64,000 bases of DNA from CAVYXZ01 sp965223835 (lineage in GTDB: Bacteria > Chloroflexota > Anaerolineae > Aggregatilineales > Phototrophicaceae), in assembly GCA_965223835.1 (NCBI GenBank), contig OZ245023.1, forward strand, positions 186,001-250,000. Direction: 5' to 3'. Shown here piece after piece: positions 44,155-54,142 of this stretch (the stretch's first letter is position 1; each line of letters starts with the position of its first letter). Under the pieces are notes generated by a model, which worked only from the letters and a program-made list of their open reading frames with translations, was not told the DNA's origin and ran no database searches. A program made the position numbers and the translations under genes.

Positions 44155-47007
44155 ATGCGTCTATTTGTTAGCTATGCACACGACGATATGCCAGTGTGTA
44201 AGGAAATCGTCAAACGCCTGAACCGAGCGCATGAAGTCTGGCATGATGACCGTTTATTCGCCGGGCAAAACTGGTGGGAAGTAATCCAGGAACAGTTGAA
44301 ACGTAGTGAGGGTTTTATTTTCCTGCTTTCGCCAGCATCAGTAGCTTCAGAGTACTGTCAAAAAGAGTTGGCGCTCGCGAAGGAAATGAATAAGCATATT
44401 TTCCCGATATTGATCCGTAAAGTTACAGAAATACCCGATAACATTGCTGAAATACAATACGTTGATCTATCCTGGGATATGGAAAACATTATCGAGGTTT
44501 TGAACGCGGTTACTGTAGCAGAGAGGAAACAATCCGCTAACCAGAAAGTCCTGAGTACCCCTCATGATGTGTCTTCCAGCCTGGTTAAATCTGATTATGC
44601 AGTTCTTGCAGCAAACGATGCTATTCAGACGTTGTCCATTCTAAAGTCATTTGATGAATATCCACCTGTGTCCCTCTGGTCGCGAATGATGGGGCGCGTG
44701 GATTATTGGCGGGCGCGGCATCTACGGCAATGGTATCGCCATGACCACTACCCAGGAATAGTGGTGGGCCAGGATTTTCAGGATACCCTGAGTACCAATA
44801 AGCAAGATTTCGTGATCGGCTTTGGAGAATGGGGAGCAAGAAAAGAGCATATTTCGTTGGAGTATCTCGTTACTATCATAATTGGGCCGGCTGGAGTGGG
44901 CAAGACGCGGTTCGTGAACAAGGTGTTCAAGGAACTACTGGAATGGCCTGAACTGATTGTGGAGTTGCAGGCAAGTCATCTCGAAGCGTTCTCCAACGGT
45001 AAAGAGGGCACGTTGTGGCAACATATTTTGAAATACGTCGAGAAGGATAAAAAAGCAGGGATGCGAGGGCTGACACCGGCGGCGGTGGATTATGCCCTGC
45101 GTAACCGTCGTTGTCTGTTTATCATCGAAGACCTACATGTAGCTGATTCAATCAATAATCTTATTCAATTGTTGCGCAATTACTTTGAAACGTATCATAC
45201 TTGGGATACCCATCTTCGTTTTCTCCTGACTACGCGGGAAGCATTAGACAGCAACAGTCATGGTTTGGGGCCAGATGTCCAGGTCATTTCGCTGAAACCT
45301 CTTGACAACGACAAATACGAGCCGCAGAAATTTTTTCTTTCACTGTGTGAGAACAATGGCTTAGAGGTAGAAGTTTCTGCAATAGGTGAGGCTCTTGCAA
45401 ACGCGTTTTCAACCGAAACCACGCGCACCCCGCTGTTCATTGTCATGTGCGCGTTTTTAGCTGTCCGTGATGAGACTTCTGATATTGCTCAGGTTTTACA
45501 AATGGAGAATGTGCGGGTCATTGATCGATTTATTCGCGAACTGTATCGTCGCTCTGATCCAGATAGCCGTCCAGACTGGGACATATTTCTCCAGGCTTAT
45601 GCGGTTATTGCAAAAGAAGTCTGGCCGAAATGGCAAGAGCTTGCATATGATGAAGTAAGTGAAGTGCTCGCCAGTATGGTAGATCATGCTGATTCGGGAC
45701 CATTGATTGAATTTCTTCGCATAAATAGCTTCCTGTCTCGATCACAGGAGTATTTCAATGTGGAGCATTATTCATTTCCGCATCAATCTATTGCCGATTA
45801 TTTGACAGCCAAAATGATGGTCTCAATGCGCGACTTCAAGGCTTTACACGATCATTTCAGTTTCACGCGCATTACAGGCTTAATCGAGTTTATCGCCGAG
45901 CTAATCACAGACGATCTCCGGCTTGTTGCTCTGGCAAATCACGAGATTGAGGCCTTTACCTACGTTGTTCAAAATAGACCCGAAATCATTCAACGGCAGA
46001 CACAAGATGAGCGACAAGATCTAATCCGGCAGATTGTTGACGCTATCGTTATATGGGTCACAACACATTCAAAACGATCCATTTCCGTTGATACCTGGAG
46101 AACCCTTGTCGGATTGCTTTCGAAGCGCTATCCCTGGTGGGTTGATCATTTGAACGCAGCTTTGACAAAAATTGTGCCGGAGACACGTGTTTTCGAATTA
46201 GTCGCTCTGGCTGGTGGCGAGAAGAATCTTTCTCTTTTCCAGCAATGGTTGGCAGATGATAACGGCTCACTTTTCAAAGAAGCTGCCAGGACTCCTGAGG
46301 TACGGCAAGTGCTGAAGCAAATCATGCAGACAGATAGCGACACCGCCGTGTCTGTGCGCTGGCATGCCTTCAAGGTCGCTTGCCTAACCCACGACGACGA
46401 TTTACTTGAGGCAGCAGAAGCCTACTGCAAACGGAACGCTCCTTTCTGGGATGAAGAACGCTTGCGCTCGGCTATCCGTGAGGGGCAAACGGCATTAAAA
46501 ATGCTCGTTGAAGCATTCCGAGAAGCGCGAATAGAGCGCAGGCAGGGGATCAGTGCGCTCGTTACGGAAGAACTTGGCGACGTGTTAGTTTTTCCAGGCT
46601 CGTATAGTATCCGTAATGAAGAGCAAAAGAGCGTTACCGTCAACGTGAATCGAGCGTTTTTAGTACCCCGAAAATCGAAGGAAATTCGTCGAGAATTTGT
46701 TGATATCAGATCAGTAGAAAATGCAATCAGGGAAGTCGCCAATTTCAATAACTTGATGTCCAAACCCCAGGCTTTCGTAACGTATTATTACTATGGCGAT
46801 ACGATTACTCGGAGTGGAGCGACTTTTGCACCTGCTGATGATTTTTACCCGGAGGCCTTTCGTGTTTCCCGTAACGGAATTGCCCTGTTTTCTGTCACTG
46901 ACAGCAGTAAGTCGCAGATTCAAGTCGTGCCAGACTCAACTCCAACATCGCAGCCGACGGCAAGGAAACTTCGTCGCATCGCGTACCGTGAAATCAAATT
47001 TCTATAA
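44155..47007 (+). CDS. TIR domain fused to STAND-type NTPase, defence/signalling protein
   Basis: Cytosolic protein of 950 residues. TIR domain at 1-130: MRLFVSYAHDDM, VWHDDRLFAGQNWW, IFLLSPASVASEYCQKEL; the Glu of the last block fits the catalytic Glu of NAD-cleaving TIRs. NTPase at about 235-450 with Walker A IIGPAGVGKTRF (near 244) and Walker B CLFIIEDLHV (near 320). The rest (450-800) is helical, and the end (about 820-950) is an unassigned domain. This is the build of NLR-like anti-phage or cell-death proteins: sensing through the C-terminal part, oligomerising, then NAD depletion (family knowledge). ATG 44155 is preferred to TTG 44113. AT-rich relative to neighbours; stands alone. Confidence 0.85.
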   Translation: MRLFVSYAHDDMPVCKEIVKRLNRAHEVWHDDRLFAGQNWWEVIQEQLKRSEGFIFLLSPASVASEYCQKELALAKEMNKHIFPILIRKVTEIPDNIAEIQYVDLSWDMENIIEVLNAVTVAERKQSANQKVLSTPHDVSSSLVKSDYAVLAANDAIQTLSILKSFDEYPPVSLWSRMMGRVDYWRARHLRQWYRHDHYPGIVVGQDFQDTLSTNKQDFVIGFGEWGARKEHISLEYLVTIIIGPAGVGKTRFVNKVFKELLEWPELIVELQASHLEAFSNGKEGTLWQHILKYVEKDKKAGMRGLTPAAVDYALRNRRCLFIIEDLHVADSINNLIQLLRNYFETYHTWDTHLRFLLTTREALDSNSHGLGPDVQVISLKPLDNDKYEPQKFFLSLCENNGLEVEVSAIGEALANAFSTETTRTPLFIVMCAFLAVRDETSDIAQVLQMENVRVIDRFIRELYRRSDPDSRPDWDIFLQAYAVIAKEVWPKWQELAYDEVSEVLASMVDHADSGPLIEFLRINSFLSRSQEYFNVEHYSFPHQSIADYLTAKMMVSMRDFKALHDHFSFTRITGLIEFIAELITDDLRLVALANHEIEAFTYVVQNRPEIIQRQTQDERQDLIRQIVDAIVIWVTTHSKRSISVDTWRTLVGLLSKRYPWWVDHLNAALTKIVPETRVFELVALAGGEKNLSLFQQWLADDNGSLFKEAARTPEVRQVLKQIMQTDSDTAVSVRWHAFKVACLTHDDDLLEAAEAYCKRNAPFWDEERLRSAIREGQTALKMLVEAFREARIERRQGISALVTEELGDVLVFPGSYSIRNEEQKSVTVNVNRAFLVPRKSKEIRREFVDIRSVENAIREVANFNNLMSKPQAFVTYYYYGDTITRSGATFAPADDFYPEAFRVSRNGIALFSVTDSSKSQIQVVPDSTPTSQPTARKLRRIAYREIKFL

Positions 47008-47294
47008 TGTGTATATCGGCCTCTACAATCCTGCAGCGTTGCATGTGATATATTGACAAATTCCTCATGCTTGGGCGATGAACATAGGCTCTTTTCCAGC
47101 CAATCTCACTTATAGTCACTTACGCTGGCGGCGAATAATCTGATGGATGCGCTGATAGGATAAATTTACATAGCCAGAGTACTCGGTGGCAAGTGATTTT
47201 CTAGCTAAATGACCCTCATCACCGCAGCGCCCCGCCTTACACCGCAACCGCAGTCATTTCTCGTAATTCAGTTAGGTTAATTGGAGAATAAATC

Positions 47295-47702
47295 ATGAGT
47301 GATTCCGACACCAAACGACTGCCCGTTAAGCCCGATGCCACTGCACCTGATGGCTCAGATGTGCGCATTTTGCTGGGATTAGCTGACGGCGGCATGGCCC
47401 ATTTTGAACTGGGACCGGGCGAAACATCGGTTGCCGTTGCCCACCGTACTGTCGAGGAGATCTGGTTTTTTGTCAATGGGCGCGGTGAAATGTGGCGCAA
47501 AGAAGGCGATCACGAAACAATCGTACCGGTTGATCCTGGCGTTTGCATCAAGATAACCGTTGGAACCCACTTCCAGTTTCGCTCCTTCGGTTACGAACCG
47601 CTGGCCGCCGTCGCCGTGACGATGCCGCCCTGGCCGGGAGAAGGTGAAGCTTATATTGTTGACGGTATCTGGCAACCCACCGTCGCGCCGGGACCGATGT
47701 GA
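47295..47702 (+). CDS. Cupin-domain protein
   Basis: Small beta-barrel protein of 135 residues: MAHFELGPGETSVAVAHRTV and EEIWFFVNGRGEMWRKEGD give the first cupin motif, and the VGTHFQFRSFG stretch the second, with His and Glu candidates for a metal. Function unknown; such proteins bind or isomerise sugars and small acids. GGAGAATAAATC lies before the ATG. It may be co-transcribed with the oxidase 83 nt downstream. Confidence 0.88.
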   Translation: MSDSDTKRLPVKPDATAPDGSDVRILLGLADGGMAHFELGPGETSVAVAHRTVEEIWFFVNGRGEMWRKEGDHETIVPVDPGVCIKITVGTHFQFRSFGYEPLAAVAVTMPPWPGEGEAYIVDGIWQPTVAPGPM

Positions 47703-47785
47703 GAGGCAGCACCCACCATCGCAATCCGTCACATTGATCGTTATACTTGCGCCCCATCGGTGAGACTGATGAAGGCGGGAGCTTC

Positions 47786-48925
47786 ATGACCAATCGCAAC
47801 CATTATGATGTGATCGTGCTGGGACTGGGCGTTATGGGCAGCGCGGCGGCTTATCATTTGACCCGGGCCGGTCAACGCGTTTTGGCGCTGGAACAATTCG
47901 ATCTCGATCACCAGAATGGCAGCTCTTACGGGGTTTCCCGCATTATCCGTTATGCCTATGATGCCGCCGATTATGTTGAACTGGCGAAGGCGGCCTATCC
48001 CCTGTGGCGCGACCTGGAAGCCCAGACCGGCACCCGATTGCTCTACCAAACTGGTGGGCTGGACTTTGGGCGGGCTGATGAACCGACCCTGCTGGCAGTG
48101 CGTGACAGTCTGGACCAGGCCAGTCTAGGGTATGAATGGCTGGCCCCGGCAGCGGTGCAGCAGCGCTTTCCACAGTTTCACCTCGATGACGATATGATGG
48201 CGGTGTACCAGCCAGACGCGGGTTATCTGGCAGCATCAGACTGTGTGCTGACAATGGTGAATGCCGCGACCAGCGCGGGTGCAACCGTCAAGACCCAGGC
48301 TCGTGTCACCAATTGCGAAGTTCATGGTGATGCGATTACGATTGAAACCACCAGCGAAAGCTATAGCGCGGCCCGAATCATCATCACCGCTGGCGCATGG
48401 ACCGCGCAAATCCTCGGCCTGCTCGATTTACAGGTGCCTTTGCTGCCCACCCGTGAGCAACTCGTCTTTTTCGATCCACCCGACGCCGCCCTATTTGCGC
48501 CGGAACGGTTTCCAGTTTTTGTTCAACGGGCCAGGACCCTGATTTATGGCATCCCCGACGTGGCTGGCAGCGGATTAAAGGCCGGTATTCATGGCAGTGG
48601 TCAGGCCGTGAACCCCGATGATGTGAATCGTGAAGTCGAAACAGACTACATTGACCGGGTGCGCGGCTTTGTTCAGCGCTACCTGCCCCAGGGCGTTGGC
48701 CCGGTAAAGGACACCCGCACCTGTCTGTACACCATGACCCCCGATGAAGATTTTATTATCGACCGGCACCCGGCCTATCCGCACGTCATTTTCGGGGCGG
48801 GTTTTTCCGGGCATGGCTTCAAATTCGGCGTCTTGATCGGCAAAATCCTGACTGATCTGGCACTGCAGGGCACCACCGCCCACAACATCCGCCGCTTCAA
48901 GGTTGATCGTTTCTTAACGGTTTAA
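47786..48925 (+). CDS. Monomeric sarcosine / N-methyltryptophan oxidase-like flavoenzyme
   Basis: FAD-dependent amine oxidase of 379 residues. The dinucleotide motif VIVLGLGVMGSAAAYHL (9-25) is followed by LEQF and GSSYGVSRIIRYAY, typical of MSOX/MTOX enzymes. Cys313 in RTCLYTMTPDEDF matches the residue that binds FAD covalently, and GFSGHGFKFGVLIGK completes the family signature. It would oxidise an N-methyl amino acid to formaldehyde, the amine and hydrogen peroxide. ATG 47786 follows GGGAG; TTG 47747 is less likely. Confidence 0.92.
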   Translation: MTNRNHYDVIVLGLGVMGSAAAYHLTRAGQRVLALEQFDLDHQNGSSYGVSRIIRYAYDAADYVELAKAAYPLWRDLEAQTGTRLLYQTGGLDFGRADEPTLLAVRDSLDQASLGYEWLAPAAVQQRFPQFHLDDDMMAVYQPDAGYLAASDCVLTMVNAATSAGATVKTQARVTNCEVHGDAITIETTSESYSAARIIITAGAWTAQILGLLDLQVPLLPTREQLVFFDPPDAALFAPERFPVFVQRARTLIYGIPDVAGSGLKAGIHGSGQAVNPDDVNREVETDYIDRVRGFVQRYLPQGVGPVKDTRTCLYTMTPDEDFIIDRHPAYPHVIFGAGFSGHGFKFGVLIGKILTDLALQGTTAHNIRRFKVDRFLTV

Positions 48926-49029
48926 TGAACCATAACCAGGTTTGCCAATCCATCCCATCGCAACCGGGCAAAACACGATGCACATAACGATTGCTGTCAA
49001 ATAGATTTGTAAAACACAGGAAATAGATT

Positions 49030-49839
49030 ATGACTGAATGGCATGATGACTACATCTCGGTAAATAATGTTCGGATGCACTATCATCGAACCGGGGGCAA
49101 TAAACCACCGGTTATTCTGGCACACGGCATCACCGACAACGGTCTTTGCTGGACCCATCTGGCAAAAGCATTGGAAGCTGATTTTGACTTGATTATGGTT
49201 GATGCCCGTGGGCATGGCCTGTCAGACAAGCCAGAAAAAGGCTATGGCGCGGAAAATCAGGCTCAGGATCTGGCCGAGTTGATTGCAGCGCTTGATTTGC
49301 AGCAACCCGGTGTGATCGGCCACTCGATGGGCGCTGTTGTTGCCGCCATCCTGGCTGATCGCTTCCCGGACCGTATCAGTCGTTTGGTTCTCGAAGACCC
49401 AGCCTGGTATCCCCGTGATGATGATATTACGGAAGAAGAGATTGCCGAACATGCACAAGAGTGGGCAAAAGCGATTGTCGAGCGTCACGCACTGGATGCA
49501 GCCGAAATCATTGCGAAAACGCAACAGGATCATCCACAGTGGGCTGCTGACGAGTATCCACCCTTTGCCCAGGCCAAATTGCAGGTCAGCCCACACGTGA
49601 CGCAATATGACCTGGTGCCCGCAAAACCCTGGTGGGAGATCGTTCCAGCGCTTCAATGCCCGGTTCTGCTGCTGAGCGGCGACGTAGAAGACCAGGTCGC
49701 CATCTCACCAGCCATTGCCCAGGAGATTGGCACTTTAAACGCGCGCATACAGATCGTTCGACTGCCGGGTGCAGGACACAATGTCCGCCGCGACAACTTC
49801 CCGGAATACGTCAAGCGAGTACGCGATTTTCTCGGTTAA
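49030..49839 (+). CDS. Alpha/beta hydrolase
   Basis: Hydrolase of 269 residues with the classic triad: nucleophile Ser99 in VIGHSMGAV, Asp in LLSGDVEDQV and His in PGAGHNVRRD. The oxyanion region is LAHGITDNGLCW, and MVDARGHGLSDKP fits esterase and haloperoxidase-like members. Cytosolic. ACAGGAAA precedes the ATG. Substrate unknown. Confidence 0.93.
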   Translation: MTEWHDDYISVNNVRMHYHRTGGNKPPVILAHGITDNGLCWTHLAKALEADFDLIMVDARGHGLSDKPEKGYGAENQAQDLAELIAALDLQQPGVIGHSMGAVVAAILADRFPDRISRLVLEDPAWYPRDDDITEEEIAEHAQEWAKAIVERHALDAAEIIAKTQQDHPQWAADEYPPFAQAKLQVSPHVTQYDLVPAKPWWEIVPALQCPVLLLSGDVEDQVAISPAIAQEIGTLNARIQIVRLPGAGHNVRRDNFPEYVKRVRDFLG

Positions 49840-50426
49840 AGATAGATTTAGTTCCTACCGCTAGAGGCCCATACCCACCCGCAAAAAAGTTGGAACGGTC
49901 ACAGGTGTGCCTTTCCCGCTCTCTTGCTGACTTGAGTTGTAATTTTTCTATTGCGAGAATTTATTCGGATTCCCGAAAAAACGTAACCATAAATCGTTTC
50001 CAACAATTGTATTTTTTAGGTTTATGTTAAGTTTGCTTTATATTGTTAGGAAAAAGTATGAAATTCGTATAGAATTGGCACATTGCTTACATATACTAAC
50101 AGCTGCCCACGCCTCTCGTCGCTCAATCACAACGATTGAAAACGTTGTAGTCGGGAAAACTGAACCAACACGGGCAGCAATTGAGCAGCCAGAAAAATAT
50201 ACCGAACACCTTTTTTTAAATAGACAACGATACCCACCAGGCAACCCATCATCATTGGGACCAGCATCCAGCCGGTCTATGCGCGACACACAGCGGGCGG
50301 GAACGCACAGCGCCAACAGGTTCGGGCAAACCAGCAACAGTTGGTTAGCAATAACAAGATCACATTTGATCCCCACGGGCGATTATCGAACCCGGCAAGG
50401 TTCGACCAAACAGCGCAGGGTGTTTC
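49840..50426. other. Intergenic region without a convincing gene
   Basis: 587 nt. An open frame at 50024-50467 has no recognisable family and overlaps the next gene in another frame. The last part in a third frame is open up to a TGA that overlaps the start of the TIR-membrane gene, but has no usable start codon; possible remnant of a lost partner gene. Confidence 0.35.
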
Positions 50427-51725
50427 ATGAAAGCTGGAATAGTCTTTTTTTCTTACCGGTACGATGATTCACGTGAACTCGTACTCAACCTGATTTATCC
50501 TCGCCTGCAAAAGGCTTTCGGCGACAATCAAATCGTTATCGATGAATATGCATTCGATTTCACCCAGACCGATGATGTTCCCGAATCAACATTGCGGGAA
50601 AAGATTCATAACACGGTGCACGATTGTGATGTGGTGCTGGTCTTTATTGGCAAGCACTGGGAACGGATCATCTTCAACCGGCGGCACCACCACACGGATT
50701 GGGTGCGGTTTGAGCTAGAAGCCGCGCACGACTTGCGTAAGCCGCTGCTGCCGGTGTTGCTCAATGGCGTGAAATTGCCTGATCCTGAATACTTGCCGCG
50801 GGCGGTGCAAGAAGACTTCTTCCGGCATCAACCGATTGAGCTACGGACTAATCGCGGCTATTTCGATCAGGATATTCAACAATTGATTGGGGTTGTCTGG
50901 CGGCAGGCAAAATGGGGGCGGCTGCCGGGCAAATCCTGTGAAGCTAAAGTGGCCCAAAAAGAAGCGGCATGGGCAGCACCCTTCCGCATGGTAGGCATGC
51001 TGTGGGCCAGTGCGCTGTTCGTTATCATGCTGCTACTCATGTTGCTTGGCAATCAGGCAGATTTGAAATTTAATCTGGCATTACCTGAACTCCCAGTTTG
51101 GTCACTGCCGGACATCACCCAGACTGATCTCACCCCGGTCCTGAATTATACCTGCCACTATGCGCCCAATCTGTGTCAGGTGTCGCAGACCGCTGGTGTA
51201 GCATTGTCACGTGCGACCAACATGCAGTTTGCCGCAACCACCGCTTTGAGTGCCACAATGACCTTGCTGGCTTACCTGGGGCTGCTGATTCCGAAACGCT
51301 TTGCAACCCTGCGATTGGACCCGGTATCCCTCCTGGTGATTGTGGTGCTGTTCTGTTTTGCCTTCTACACCGCCGGCGACCGCCTCTTTGGCCTGACATT
51401 GCATTTGTTGATCGCCTACACCGTGATGCTTACCGCAGCAGAATTTGAGGAAGATCGGTTCTTGATCGCAACCGGCATGTTAGCGCTGTTATTCTCCCTG
51501 CTGACTCTGGGGATCGATTCGACGATCCAGATCGCGCCCCGGTCACTGCAATCGACGATGTTTGCCTTTACCGCCGCCATCTTTACGCGGTTGGTGCGCC
51601 GCGATTGGCTGGCGACAACCTTCATTTTCCTAGTAGTCTTCCTGGCGATGTTCAATGGCCTGAACAGCACACTCAATGACCTCCAGCAACTCATCAGAAA
51701 CCTGTTCGCATTTCTGGGGATCTGA
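50427..51725 (+). CDS. TIR domain fused to a multi-helix membrane domain
   Basis: Protein of 432 residues. Residues 1-150 are TIR-like (IVFFSYRYDDSRELV; VVLVFIGKHWERI; HTDWVRFELEAAHDLRKPLLPVLL), with the Glu of RFELEAA in the catalytic position. From about residue 185 the protein has around six hydrophobic helices (MLWASALFVIMLLLMLLG; VSLLVIVVLFCFAFYTAG; LLIAYTVMLTAAEF; others). A membrane-tethered TIR suggests signalling or defence at the membrane. Its stop and the stop of the facing HEAT-like gene are directly adjacent (51725/51726). Confidence 0.82.
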   Translation: MKAGIVFFSYRYDDSRELVLNLIYPRLQKAFGDNQIVIDEYAFDFTQTDDVPESTLREKIHNTVHDCDVVLVFIGKHWERIIFNRRHHHTDWVRFELEAAHDLRKPLLPVLLNGVKLPDPEYLPRAVQEDFFRHQPIELRTNRGYFDQDIQQLIGVVWRQAKWGRLPGKSCEAKVAQKEAAWAAPFRMVGMLWASALFVIMLLLMLLGNQADLKFNLALPELPVWSLPDITQTDLTPVLNYTCHYAPNLCQVSQTAGVALSRATNMQFAATTALSATMTLLAYLGLLIPKRFATLRLDPVSLLVIVVLFCFAFYTAGDRLFGLTLHLLIAYTVMLTAAEFEEDRFLIATGMLALLFSLLTLGIDSTIQIAPRSLQSTMFAFTAAIFTRLVRRDWLATTFIFLVVFLAMFNGLNSTLNDLQQLIRNLFAFLGI

Positions 51726-52613
51726 TTAGCGTTTGCGCTGGCGGCGTTTTTCCTCCGCTTTGCGCAGGATGTCAGCGATGTCGTTGGGGTCTGACTCAGC
51801 ATTGGCCGTTGTGTCCGACGGTGATTGTGTATCGACATCGCTGCGCCGCCGTTCGATCTCAACCGCCATGGAGCCATCCTGCTCCATTTCCCAGTAGACC
51901 GCGTTCCAGTAGATGCGCTTCGCTGCGGCCTGAGCGGCTTCACGCACGGGCGCTTTGGAGTCCTCGACGAATACCTGGGCCAGCGCGGGCAGCGCCGCCG
52001 GATTGTTGACATCCCGCGCCAGATTCTGTGCCGCTTTGACGCAATCATTTAAGTCAACCGCGTGCATCATTCGCCGGACCAGCATCGACGGATCGCTGTC
52101 GCCGGGGCGAATGGGCATTTTGCGTTGTTGTTCGACGGGCAATCGGTGACTAAAGGCTGCATCCACCGTATCGGATGCTAGATCAGGGACCATCGGACCC
52201 GACATGAGTAATCCCGGCAAACCGAGCATATACCCTTTGGCTAGGCGACCTAATGCCTGTTTAGGCGCCGCGGCCCGTTGCTGCTCGAGCGCCCGCATCG
52301 CCGCATCATGCTGAATCTGGCGCAGTTTCGCCTGTTCATCTTGACTCTGGGTTGGGATAGCCCATTCCGCAGCGACGTTAAAATGCGAGATGATCGCCTC
52401 AAGCGTAGAATACCCGGCATCATCTGCCGCCTTCAGTCGCCGCCCTGCCCATTTCAACGCGGCTTGCACGTGCGAGTCGGTCTCTTGCCGAAAACGCGCT
52501 GCGAGTGCGGGCAGTGCCACCACTTCATCCAGCGTCCCGATAACCTGGGCGGCCTGCGTGCGTGTTTTCGCTTTGTCGGACTCCAACTGGTTCAGTAGAT
52601 TTTCCAGTATCAT
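51726..52613 (-). CDS. HEAT-repeat-like helical protein
   Basis: Protein of 295 residues, mostly helical. N-terminal SDKAKTRTQAAQVIGTLDEV and VALPALAARFRQETDSHVQA, and later PAALPALAQVFVEDSKAPVR, look like HEAT/PBS repeats. The last 40 residues are acidic and then strongly basic (EEKRRQRKR). No enzymatic motif. It abuts the TIR-membrane gene tail to tail. Scaffold role is inference. The start has no clear ribosome site. Confidence 0.65.
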   Translation of the reverse strand: MILENLLNQLESDKAKTRTQAAQVIGTLDEVVALPALAARFRQETDSHVQAALKWAGRRLKAADDAGYSTLEAIISHFNVAAEWAIPTQSQDEQAKLRQIQHDAAMRALEQQRAAAPKQALGRLAKGYMLGLPGLLMSGPMVPDLASDTVDAAFSHRLPVEQQRKMPIRPGDSDPSMLVRRMMHAVDLNDCVKAAQNLARDVNNPAALPALAQVFVEDSKAPVREAAQAAAKRIYWNAVYWEMEQDGSMAVEIERRRSDVDTQSPSDTTANAESDPNDIADILRKAEEKRRQRKR

Positions 52614-52703
52614 AGCTCATGGCCCCCGCACTTTTTCTTAGCATACCATGATCTGAGCAGGGTTCGCTAAAAGGTTAGCCTACGCCCCAAAATTGCGGTC
52701 ACT

Positions 52704-53315
52704 TCAACTAAAGGTTCGCTGATCTACTGGTAAATGCTGGACGTCGTTAAAGCTAAACAGGGTTGTGGGCTGCATCCCCGCCGCGATAGCTTCCTTTAAA
52801 ATGTGTGGTGCAACGAGGATCTGCGTGAGGCTGCAATGATAGACCGGATGGAAATCCAACCATGCATGCTGATTGATGTTCAGTGCCCGGCAGACCAAAT
52901 AGCGCAGCACGTTGCCATGACACACCACCAGCTCATGCTTATCTTGATCGATTGGTTGGAAAAGCGTGGCATAGGCCGTCTCAAGCTGTGCCTGGGCCAC
53001 AGCCACCTGCTCAGGCCGATAATCCGGGTCAGTTTGTTCCGCAAATAGTGTCGCCCACGCTGGCGGAATCGTTGGCACGCATTCGCGCAGGGTATCATGC
53101 GCCACCAGCGGAATCCCTGGTAGAGTCTGAGCGATGATATGAGCAGTTTCAACCGCCCGTTGCATGGTGCTGTGATGAATGGTCGTAATCGGCTGTTCAA
53201 GGAAATAGGCAGCGGTGGCAGCGGCCTGGCGCTGACCCAAATCGGACAACGGCGGGTCATCACCAACGGACAGGTATTGACCATGCCGGATAAACGTTAA
53301 TGTGTGTTGGGCCAT
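52704..53315 (-). CDS. Histidine phosphatase family protein
   Basis: Phosphoglycerate-mutase-fold phosphatase of 203 residues. The phospho-His motif is LTFIRHGQY (residues 6-14); the second catalytic His is in LVVCHGNVLRYL, and the Arg of STMQRAVETA is kept. Substrate unknown, possibly a phosphoprotein or small phosphate ester. CAGGAGG precedes the ATG; 30 nt behind the membrane-protein gene, so probably co-transcribed with it. Confidence 0.92.
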   Translation of the reverse strand: MAQHTLTFIRHGQYLSVGDDPPLSDLGQRQAAATAAYFLEQPITTIHHSTMQRAVETAHIIAQTLPGIPLVAHDTLRECVPTIPPAWATLFAEQTDPDYRPEQVAVAQAQLETAYATLFQPIDQDKHELVVCHGNVLRYLVCRALNINQHAWLDFHPVYHCSLTQILVAPHILKEAIAAGMQPTTLFSFNDVQHLPVDQRTFS

Positions 53316-53345
53316 AGTGCTAGCCTCCTGAAGTTTTTGCCGAGT

Positions 53346-53888
53346 TCACACATTCCGCAACGGCTCTGCTGATAGGAGGCGACGGGTACGCAACACATAG
53401 TAGAGTGCATATGGGTCGCCACTTTTGAACGCCAGAAACGTCGCCTTGTCAACACTGAAGGTTTCACCCGATACGCAGACCACAAAATCGGTATGATTGC
53501 TATAGTCGTGGAAGTCTAATATGACCGATCCCTGGACAGCGGCGACGGTCGCCTGGTCAGCATCATACTGGTAACGCGCTGTATGCCGGTGGAGGAAAAA
53601 TACCACCGCAAAGGCGATTGCCCCCACTACACCGAGCATCACGAGGCGACTGGATACGGTATCCTGCCGCAGAACACCATCAATGATAACGGCTATGCTC
53701 ACAATCGCCGCAATCAGGTAGATCAGCACTTCAAAGCCCCGCAGTTCGTTGGCAACGGACATCAACTTATCGTGCTGTCCGGGCCTCAGTAGCCCATCAC
53801 GGTTGTTTTCCAGTTCTTCGTCGGAGAAATTCAGCGCTTCAGCCAGTGATGGTGGCTCAACGTGTTTATGTTTCGGCGGTTTCAACAT
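53346..53888 (-). CDS. Small membrane protein, two helices
   Basis: Protein of 180 residues with a charged N-terminal 45 residues (ALNFSDEELENNRDGLL), two membrane helices (FEVLIYLIAAIVSIAVIIDG; RLVMLGVVGAIAFAVVFFL) and a soluble C-terminal part of about 80 residues with a beta-rich look. No family recognised. GAGGAGG precedes the ATG. First gene of a pair with the histidine phosphatase. Confidence 0.7.
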   Translation of the reverse strand: MLKPPKHKHVEPPSLAEALNFSDEELENNRDGLLRPGQHDKLMSVANELRGFEVLIYLIAAIVSIAVIIDGVLRQDTVSSRLVMLGVVGAIAFAVVFFLHRHTARYQYDADQATVAAVQGSVILDFHDYSNHTDFVVCVSGETFSVDKATFLAFKSGDPYALYYVLRTRRLLSAEPLRNV

Positions 53889-54142
53889 CGACTGTACCTC
53901 CTCTATGCCAGTAGTCGAAAGTCTTTAGTCTACAGTCCATAGTCAAAAGACAGAAAACTCTGCCCATCAAACGGAACCCACAACTCGAATGGTCTCGACT
54001 ATTGACCAGGGGCTAACGACCAATGACTTAGCTATTATAGGCAGAAGCCAGACGCTGAGCGCAGATCAGTTTCTTATTGTTTACCGCACAACAAAATTAG
54101 ACTGCATAGCAAGGAACATTTTGGAGGGCGTTGTGCAGTCGA

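Noticed and set aside
50024..50467. Open frame of 147 codons before the TIR-membrane gene
   Set aside because: No recognisable family, no ribosome site, and it overlaps the real gene start in a different frame.
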